A stretch of 64,000 nucleotides of DNA. Origin: Streptomyces tsukubensis. Lineage in GTDB: Bacteria > Actinomycetota > Actinomycetes > Streptomycetales > Streptomycetaceae. Below are positions 1-10,300 of the stretch, one piece after another (within the stretch, counting starts at the first letter, position 1; every line of letters starts with the position of its first letter). The translations under genes and the position numbers were made by a program. The stretch spans positions 7,812,001-7,876,000 of the forward strand of contig NZ_CP045178.1 of assembly GCF_009296025.1 (NCBI RefSeq). The letters are read 5' to 3'. The notes below the pieces were generated by a model that saw only the letters and a list, made by a program, of their open reading frames with translations, did not search any database and was not told the DNA's origin.

Positions 1-1345
1 GTCCGGGCCAGGGAACTCGGCCGCGACCTGCTCGCGACGGTGCGGACCTCGCTCGCAGAACCGGGCCTTGCGGCGTGCCGGATCGTCGTGGTCACCCGGA
101 CCGGCGATCCCGCGCAGGAAGCACTCGGCGGCCTCGTGAGGACGGCGGGGACGGAGAACCCCGGCCGCGTCGGCCTGATCGAAGCGGACGAGATCACGCC
201 CGCCACTGTCGCGGCCGGGCTCGCCACCGGAGACGAGCCGCACGTCCGGGTCGTCGAAGGCACGGTTCGCGCGGCCCGTCTGCGCCGCGTCGCCGCCTTC
301 AAGGGAACCTCCCCGCTGTCCGCCGGGGCGTCCACGCAGTCCGCCGGGGCCTCCCCGCTGTCCGGCGGGACGGTCCTCGTCACCGGCGGCACCGGCGGGC
401 TGGGGCGGCTCCTCGTGGATCACCTGCTCACCGCACACGAGGCCGCCGAGATAGTCGTGGCGTCCCGCCACGGCCGCCCAGAAGGAGCACAGGACGACGA
501 CCGCGTGCGGTACGTGGCCGCCGACGTCACCGACACGGACCAGCTGGCCACCCTCGTCGATGGTGTAGCCGACCGGCTGCGCGCCGTCGTCCACATGGCG
601 GGGATCGTGGACGACGCCGTCGTGGCGACCATGCGGCCACAGCAGTGGGACGCCGTGCTGCGGGTCAAGGCGGACGTCGCCTGGCAGCTCCACGAGCTGA
701 CGCGCGGCCTCGAACTCGCCGCGTTCGTGCTGTACTCGTCCATCTCCGCGACGTTCGGCGGGGCGGGACAGGCGAACTACGCGACAGGAAACGCCTTCCT
801 CGACGCCCTCGCCCACCACAGGCGGGACCAGGGACTGCCCGCTGTCTCGCTCGCGTGGGGGCTGTGGGACGAGGCCGACGGCATGGGCGGACGGCTGACC
901 GCCACCGACCTGACCCGCGTCGCCCGAGGCGGCATGATCCCGATGACGGCCGCGCAGGGACTCGCGTTGTTCGACGCGGCCCTGCACACCGACCGCGCCG
1001 CCCTCGTGCCGATCAGGCTCGACCTCGCCGCCGTCGCCGCGTCGGGCCAGGTCCCGGCGATCCTGCGCGACCTCGTACCGGCCGTCGGGCGCACGCCCAC
1101 CCCCGCCGCCACGCGCGACACGCTCGAACTGGTCAGGGTGAGCGCCGCCGCGGTGCTCGGCCACCGTGACGCCCACGCCGTCGAACCGGCGCGCGCGTTC
1201 AAGGAGGTGGGCTTCGACTCGCTGACCGGCGTCGAGCTGCGTAACAGGCTGGCCGCCGCGACGGGGCTGACGCTGCCCGCCACGCTCGTCTTCGACCACC
1301 CCACGGCGCAGGCACTCGCCACTCACCTGGACGAGCTGACCGGCG
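1..1345 (+). other. FkbB module 2, C-terminal KR and ACP
   Basis: The KR Rossmann start (VTGGTGGLG) lies near 376 and the Ser/Tyr active site (YSSISA, then QANYATGN) near 735-790. VDD at the LDD position suggests a B-type ketoreductase. The ACP phosphopantetheine serine is in GFDSL at 1219-1221. In FK506 this KR makes the C26 hydroxyl that is later acylated by pipecolate (family knowledge). Confidence 0.85.
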
Positions 1346-4300
1346 CGCGGGCCGCCACTCAGCGGCGTACGCCGACCCGGGCCCGTAGGCACGAGGAACC
1401 GCTGGCGATCGTGGGCATGGGCTGCCGCCTGCCCGGTGGTGTCGCCTCGCCCGGTGATCTGTGGCGGTTGCTGGAGTCCGGTGGTGACGGCATCACGGGG
1501 TTCCCGGGTGACCGGGGTTGGGATGTGGAAGCGCTCTATGATCCCGATCCGGAACATCCGGGTACGTCGACGGTCAGGCACGGTGGGTTCCTCAGTGGGG
1601 CGGGTGATTTCGACGCCGGGTTCTTCGGTATCAGTCCGCGTGAGGCCGTCGCGATGGACCCGCAGCAGCGTGTCGTCCTTGAGACGTCCTGGGAAGCGCT
1701 CGAACACGCGGGCATCGACCCGCACACACTGCGGGGCAGCGACACCGGCGTGTTCATGGGCGGCTACTTCTACGGGTACGGGGCCGGAGCGGACCGGGGC
1801 GGTTTCGGCGCCACCAGTACCCAGACCAGTGTGCTCTCCGGGCGTCTCTCGTACTTCTACGGTCTTGAGGGCCCCGCGGTCACCGTCGACACGGCGTGTT
1901 CGTCGTCGCTGGTCGCCCTGCACCAGGCCGGCCAGTCACTGCGTACCGGCGAATGCTCCCTCGCCCTGGTCGGGGGCGTGACGGTGATGGCGTCGCCCTC
2001 CGGATTCGTGGACTTCTCCGAGCAGCGCGGTCTCGCTCCCGACGGCCGGTGCAAGGCGTTCGCCGAGGCGGCGGACGGTACGGGATTCGCCGAGGGCTCG
2101 GGCGTCCTGGTGGTGGAGCGGCTCTCCGACGCGGAGCGCCGGGGCCACCGTGTCCTGGCCGTGGTCCGGGGCAGCGCGGTCAATCAGGACGGCGCCTCCA
2201 ACGGGCTCTCCGCACCCAACGGCCCCTCCCAGGAACGCGTCATCCGCCAGGCCCTCGCCCACGCGGGTCTCCAGCCGTCGGACGTGGACGCGGTCGAGGC
2301 GCACGGCACAGGCACCCGCCTCGGCGACCCCATCGAGGCGGCGGCGCTGCTCGCGACGTACGGACAGGACCGGGCGACACCGCTCCTGTTGGGGTCGCTG
2401 AAGTCCAACATCGGCCACACGCAGGCCGCCGCAGGGGTCGCGGGCGTCATCAAGATGGTCCTGGCGATGCGGCAGGGAGCGCTGCCGCGCACCCTGCACG
2501 TGGACACGCCGTCCTCGCACGTCGACTGGTCGGCCGGCACCGTCGAACTCCTCACGGACACCAGGCCCTGGCCCGAGACGGACCGGCCCCGGCGGGCCGG
2601 CGTCTCCTCCTTCGGGGTCAGCGGCACCAACGCCCACGTCATCCTCGAAAGCCACCCCCACCCGGCCCCCACCACCGTCCCCACGGCCACCCGACCGACC
2701 CCCCACCCCACACCCCTGCTTCTCTCCGCCCGCACCCCCCGAGCACTCCGCGCACACACCACCCGCGTACGCGCGTTCCTCGACGAGGGGGGCGCGGACG
2801 AGCGCACGGTGGCCTCGGCCCTGCTCACCCGTTCGTCCTTCACGCACAGGGCCGCGCTGATCGGCACGGAGCTGATCACCGGCACGGCGGAACAGGGCCG
2901 CCACCTGGTGTGGCTCTTCTCCGGGCAGGGTTCGCAGCGCCCCGGCATGGGTGACGAACTGGCCTCCTCCTACGACGTGTTCGCCCGCACCCGCCGCGAG
3001 GTGCTCGACGCCCTCCACGTGCCCACCGGCCTCGACATCCACGACACCGGGTACGCCCAGCCCGCGGTGTTCGCCCTCCAGGTCGCACTCAGCGCCCAAC
3101 TCGACGCGTGGGGCGTACGCCCTGATGTGCTCGTGGGTCACTCGATCGGTGAGCTGGCCGCCGCGTACGTCGCAGGTGTCTGGTCACTCGGCGACGCGTG
3201 CGAGCTGGTGTCGGCGCGGGCCCGGCTGATGCAGGCGCTGCCGCGCGGCGGGGCGATGGCCGCGGTGATCGCGTCGGAGCGGGACGCGCTGCCGCTGCTG
3301 CGCGAAGGGGTGGAGATAGCGGCGGTCAACGGACCCGCGTCGATCGTGCTCTCCGGTGACGAGGACGCCGTACTCGACGTCGCGGCCGGGCTCGGCCGCT
3401 TCACCCGCCTGCGGACCAGCCACGCGTTCCACTCGGCGCGGATGGAACCGATGCTCGCCGAATTCAGGGAGGTCGCGGAGAGCCTGACCTACCACGAGCC
3501 GAAGCTGCCGATGGCCGCGGGCGCGCAGTGCGCGACACCGGAGTACTGGGTACGGCAGGTCCGCGACACCGTCAGGTTCGGGGAGCAGGTCGCCGCGTAC
3601 GACGGGGCGGCGCTCCTGGAGATCGGCCCGGACCGGAACCTGTCCCGTCTCGTCGACGGCATCCCGATGCTGCACGGCGACGACGAACCACGGTCCGCGA
3701 TGACCGCGCTCGCCCGGCTGCACACCGGCGGCGTCCCCGTCGACTGGCCGAAGGTCATCGGCGCCGCGCCGACGCACCTGCCCCACCTGCCGACGTACCC
3801 GTTCGAGCATACCCGCTACTGGCTCGGCGCCCGGCCCTCGGGCGACGCGGCCTCCGCCGGGCAACTGCCGCTCGAACACCCGGTGTTGACGGCGGTCGTC
3901 GCGGTTCCCGGCACCGGAGACCTGGTGCTCACAGGGCGGCTCGACGCCGCCGACCCGCTGGCGCACTCCGTGCACGGCATCCCGGTGCTGCCCGCCTCGG
4001 TCCTCCTCGATCTGGCGCTCACGGCGGGCGAAGAAGCCGGCTGCGGCGCCCTGGAGACGTTCACCGTGGGCACCCCGCTCACTCTGCCGCGCTCCGGTGG
4101 GCTCGCGCTCTCCGTCACGGTGACGGCGCCGGGGGAGGACGACCGTCGCACGGTCACCGTGCACGCACGGCAGGGAACGGGGGAGTGGACCGGGCACGCG
4201 ACCGGCATCCTCGCCCGCGACTCCCGGGTGCCGGCGGCCGCGACCCAACCGTCTTCGCCGTGGCCGCCGACCACGGCACGGCCGATCGACGTCGGTGAGC

Positions 4301-7300
4301 AGGCCGACCGGCTGGCCAGGGCCGGGCACACCGACGGGGCCGCGTCGGCCGCGCCGCGTGCCGTTTGGGCCGACGACGCAACGGTCTACGCCGAAGTGGC
4401 CCTCGCCGAAGAGCAGCACGCGGAAACCGAGCGGTACGGCCTGCACCCGGCCCTGCTCGGCGCCGCGCTCGCCCTCACCAGGGAAGGCACCGACCTCCCG
4501 TACGCGTTCGACGACGTCCGTGTCCACACCGCGGGCGCCACAGCCGTACGGGTCGCCGTCACCGCCACAGGTGTACACATCACGGACGGGTCCGGAACCC
4601 CCGTCGCCACCGTCGGGGCCGTGCGCAGGCGCCCCCTGACCGTCGCGGGAGCCGTTCCCGGCCTGCTGCGGCCCGTGCGGACCGAGCTCCCGGAACCTCC
4701 CCCCAACACCGCGACGACCGGTCGACTCGAAGACCCGGCCGTCCCCGACGTCGTGATCCTCCCCGCGTACGGCACCGGCGGCGCCCCACTCGGCGAGACC
4801 CGCGCACTCGGGGCCACCGTCCTGGCCGCGCTGCGACGCTTCCTCACCGACGACCGGTACGCCGACGCGGTCATGGCCGTCCACACCGGCCCCGGCCTCG
4901 CCGCGGCCGCCGTCGCGGGTCTCGTCAGGACCGCGCAGGCCGAACACCCGGGGCGGATCGTCCTGGTCGACGCCGAGCCGGACACCACCGCCCCGCTGCT
5001 GGCGGGCGCCGCGGGACTCGGCGAGCCACAGGTGGTGCTGCGCGACGGCCGGGCGTACGCCCCACGCCTGACCTCCACGGTCCCGACCGGTGACGCTCCG
5101 GCACTCGACCCTGACGGCACCGTCCTCATCACCGGCGGGTCGGGAACACTGGCCGGCCTCGTCGCCCGTCACCTCGCCGACCACTACGGAGTACGCCGTC
5201 TGCTGATGCTGTCGCGCCGCGGCACGGCGAGCGATGTCCCCGGCGCCGAGGTCACGGCGGTGGCCTGCGACCTCGCCAACCGGGACGAACTGGCCTCCGC
5301 GCTGGCGGGGATCGACCCCGCGCACCCCCTCACGGCAGTCGTGCACTGTGCGGCCGTCATCGACGACGGCGTCCTGACCGGACTCACCCCGGAACGGCTC
5401 GACACCGTGCTGCGCCCGAAGGCCGACGGAGCCTGGCACCTGCACGAGCTCACCAAGGACCGGGACCTCGCCGCCTTCGTGCTCTACTCCTCGGCGGCCG
5501 GGGTGCTCGGCAGCCCAGGACAGGGCAACTACGCGGCCGCCAACGCGTTCCTCGACGCGCTGGCCGAACAGCGGAGGGCCGCAGGACTGCCCGCGCTCTC
5601 CGTGGCCTGGGGCCTCTGGGAGCAGGAGAGCGGATTGACGGCAGGGGCCGGAGAGCACGTGCGCGGGGAGGGCGGCACGGCGCTGACCACAGAACGCGGG
5701 CTGACGCTGTTCGACGCGGCGCTACGCTCCCCGGACGCGGCCCTGGTCGCAGCGGAACCGGCGGGGCTCGGCGGTTCGGCGCTGTTCAGGGCGCCACACC
5801 GGGGCCCGCGGCGCCGTACGGCCGGTGTCACCGCTCTCGCCGACCGGATCGCGGGGCTCTCGGCGGCCGACGCCGAGAAGGCGGCCCTCGCTGTCGTCAG
5901 GGAGTGCACGGCGGCCGTGCTCGGTCACGACGGCGGCACGCGGATCGAGGCGAAGGCGACGTTCAAGGAACTCGGCGTCGACTCCCTCACCGCGGTCCGC
6001 CTGCGCAACGCGTTCACCGAGGCGACGGGGGTACGGCTCCCCGCCACCACGGTCTTCGACTTCCCGACACCACAGGCCGTCGCGGCGAAACTGACCGCCA
6101 CACTCTCCGGCCGGACGGCGGCGGCCACGGCCCGCGCCGAGACCTCGCCAGGCGGGCACGACGAACCGCTGGCGATCGTGGGCATGGCGTGCCGCTTCCC
6201 CGGTGGTGTCGCCTCGCCCGGTGATCTGTGGAGGTTGCTGGAGTCCGGTGGTGACGGCATCACGGGGTTCCCGGGTGACCGGGGTTGGGATGTGGAAGCG
6301 CTCTATGATCCCGATCCGGAACATCCGGGTACGTCGACGGTCAGGCACGGTGGGTTCCTCAGTGGGGCGGGTGATTTCGACGCCGGGTTCTTCGGTATCA
6401 GTCCGCGTGAGGCCGTCGCGATGGACCCGCAGCAGCGTGTGGTCCTTGAGACGTCCTGGGAAGCGCTCGAACAGGCGGGCATACTGCCCGGCACGCTCCG
6501 GGGGAGCGACACCGGCGTGTTCATGGGCGCGTTCTCCGACGGGTACGGCCTCGGCACCGACCTCGGCGGTTTCGGCGCCACCGGCACGCAGACGAGCGTG
6601 CTCTCCGGGCGTCTCTCGTACTTCTACGGTCTTGAGGGCCCCGCGGTCACCGTCGACACGGCGTGTTCGTCGTCGCTGGTCGCCCTGCACCAGGCCGGCC
6701 AGTCACTGCGTACCGGCGAATGCTCCCTCGCCCTGGTCGGCGGCGTGACGGTGATGGCGTCGCCCGGCGGATTCGTCGAGTTCTCCCAGCAGCGGGGGCT
6801 CGCTCCCGACGCGCGCTGCAAGGCGTTCGCCGAGGCGGCGGACGGCACCGCCTTCGCCGAGGGCTCGGGCGTCCTGGTCGTGGAGCGACTGTCCGACGCG
6901 GAGCGCCGGGGCCACCGTGTCCTGGCCGTGGTCCGGGGCAGCGCGGTCAATCAGGACGGCGCCTCCAACGGGCTCTCCGCACCCAACGGCCCCTCCCAGG
7001 AACGCGTCATCCGCCAGGCCCTCGCCCACGCGGGTCTCCAGCCGTCGGACGTGGACGCGGTCGAGGCGCACGGCACGGGCACCCGCCTCGGCGACCCCAT
7101 CGAGGCGACCGCGCTGCTCGCGGCCTACGGGCAGCAGCGCACCACACCCCTCTTCCTCGGCTCCCTCAAATCCAATATCGGCCACACCCAGGCCGCCGCG
7201 GGCGTCGCGGGCGTCATCAAAATGATCCTCGCCATGCACCACGGCACCCTGCCGCCCACCCTCCACGTCGACACGCCCTCCTCACACGTCGACTGGACGG

Positions 7301-10300
7301 CGGGCGCTGTCGAACTCCTCACCGACGCCAGGCCCTGGCCCGAGACGGACCGGCCCCGGCGGGCCGGCGTCTCCTCCTTCGGGGTCAGCGGCACCAACGC
7401 CCACGTACTCCTCGAAGCCCCAGCGGCCGTGGAACCACGGGCGGTGGAACCACCGGCCTCGGACACACAGGTCGCGGACGCACCGGCCCTGGATACCTCG
7501 GCTTCGGACACACCGGCTTCGGACGCACCGGTCACGGAACCCGGCGAGCCGCTGGGCGCGGAACCCGGCGAGCCGCTGTTCGCCACGACGCTCACACCGC
7601 TGCCCGTCTCCGCACGGACCCCCGAGGCCGTCGACGGGCAGGTCCAACGGCTCCGCGAACACCTCGCCGCCCACCCCGGCGACGACCCACGTGCCGTCGC
7701 GGCGCTGCTGCTCGCCACCCGTACGGAGTTCCCGCACCGCGCCGTACTGCTCGGCGACGACATCGTCACCGGCACGGCGCCCACCGCGCCACGTACCGTC
7801 TTCGTCTTCCCAGGACAGGGCTCGCAGTGGCTCGGCATGGGACGCGAACTGATGGGCGAGTCCCCGGTGTTCGCGGCCAGGATGCGCCAATGCGCGGACG
7901 CGTTGGCCGCACACACCGGCCGGGACCTGACCGACATGCTCGAAGACCCGGCCGTGAAGAGCCGCGTGGACGTCGTGCACCCGGTGTGCTGGGCGGTCAT
8001 GGTGTCGCTTGCCGCCGTGTGGGAGGCCGCCGGTGTACGTCCTGACGCCGTCATCGGGCACTCCCAGGGGGAGATCGCCGCGGCCTGCGTCGCCGGGGCG
8101 ATCTCGCTGGAGGACGGCGCCCGCCTCGTCGCACTGCGCAGCGCCCTGCTGGTACGCGAGTTGGCGGGGTGTGGCGCGATGGGCTCGATCGCGTTCCCCG
8201 CCGCCGAGGTCGAGGCCGCCGCAGCACAGATCGACGGCGTATGGGTCGCGGGCCGCAACGGCACCGCCACCACCATCGTGTCCGGGCGGCCGGACGCGGT
8301 CGAGACGCTGATCGCCGGTTACGAGGCCCGCGGTGTCTGGGTGACCCGCCTCGTCGTCGACTGCCCGACCCATACCCCGTTCGTCGACCCGCTGTACGAA
8401 GAGCTCCAGCGGATCGTCGCGGACACCACCTCGCGCGCCCCGGAGATCCCGTGGTTCTCCACCGCCGACGAACGCTGGATCGACGCGCCGCTGGACGACG
8501 AGTACTGGTTCCGCAACATGCGCAACCCCGTCGGTTTCGCCTCGGCCGTGGCCGCCGTACGCGAACCGGGCGACACCGTGTTCATCGAGGTCAGCGCGCA
8601 CCCGGTGCTGCTGCCCGCGATCAACGGCACGACCGTGGGCACGCTGCGGCGCGGCGGGGGAGCGAACCGGATGCTCAACTCGCTGGCCCAGGCGCACACC
8701 AAGGGTGTGGCCATCGACTGGTCCACGGTCATCGCGGGGGCGAGCACCGCACGCGGCACCGTGGCGGCACATGGCATTGTGGCCGGGACGGCGCTCGACG
8801 CCGTACCCGGGACGGCGCACGACCTGCCCACGTACGCGTTCCACCACGAGCGCTACTGGATCGAGCCCTCATCCGCCACTGACGCCTCCGGCCTCGGTCT
8901 TGACGCCGTGGACCACCCGCTGCTCGCCGCGTGCGTGGCACTGCCCGACTCCGACACGGTGCTGCTCACCGGACGGATCTCGCTCACCACCCACCCGTGG
9001 CTCGCCGGGCACACCGTCGACGGCGAAGTGCTGCTGCCGGGGCCCGTGTTCGTGGAGCTGGCCGGGCGCGGCGCCGACGAGGCGGGCTGCGACCTGCTCG
9101 ACGAGCTGGTCATCGAGACACCGCTCGCTCTGCCGTCGACCGGCGCCGTCCAGGTACGCGTGACCGTCGCCGAGACCGACGACGCCGGACGCCGCGCCAT
9201 GCGTATCCACGCCAGGACGGACAGCGCGGGAACATGGACCCGCCACGCTTCGGGGTACGCGGGCATCGCCACGACCGAGCCGGCCACCGCCGAAGGGCCG
9301 TGGCCACCCACGCACGCGGAACAGATCGACATCGCGGAGTTCCACCGGCGACTCGACGACGGCGGATACGAGTTCGGCCCCGAGTTCCGCGGCCTTTCCG
9401 CCGCGTGGAGCCACGGTGACACGGTCTTCGCCGAGGCGGCCCTCGACTCCACCCTCGCCAAGGACGCCGCCCGCTACACGCTGCACCCGGCGCTGCTCGT
9501 CACCGCGCTCCAGGCGGGCAGCGTCTCCGCGGACTCCGAGAACGCGGGAGTACGGCTGCCTTTCGCGTTCACCGGCGTCCGCGTCCACTCAAGCGGCGCG
9601 ACAAAGGTGCGGGTCACGTTCACAGCGAGCGACGGCGGCGCCCGCGTCCACCTCGCCGACGAACTGGGACAGCCGGTCGCGGAGATCGCGTCGCTCGTCA
9701 CCCGGCCCCTCGTCGCGGCCGATCCCGGCGGGGACGTCCGCCTGTACCGGCGTACGTGGACGGGCGTACGGGCCCAAGCGGCCCCCGGCACCACCGCCGT
9801 CCGGTACGCCGACCTGGGCGACGGTACGACTCCCGGCGGAGCCGCGTCGACATTCGGCGGTAGTGCGTCAGCCTCCGACGGTAGTGCGTCGGCCTCCGAC
9901 GGTAGTGCGTCGGCCTCCGATGGCACGGCGTCCCCCAGCACCTCGCCCGACGTCATTCTCATGAGGGCGTCCGACCCCGCCGAGGTCCGCGGCGCGCTGG
10001 ACGACCCGAGGACCGCCGCCGCCACGCTGGTCGTGTCCGCGGAGTCAGGATCGGTCTCCGGTGCCGTCGCCACGCTGCTCGACGCCGTCGAACCGGGTCG
10101 GCTCGTGCTGGTCGAGACCGCCGACACGGTCACGCCCCGCCGGGCCGCCGCACTGGCCCGCCTCGACGAGCCGCATCTGCGACTGACCGGAGGACGCCTC
10201 GAAGCTCCTCGCCTTGTCCCGGCTTCCGCCACCGCGAGCGTGACCACCCCGGTCGCTGCCATCCCGGTCGCCGCCACCCCGGTCGCCGCCATCCCGGTCG

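Noticed and set aside
3184..5658. An 824-codon - strand open frame opposite fkbB
   Set aside because: Antisense shadow of AT3-DH3-KR3; no motifs and an Arg/Gly/Val-rich composition.
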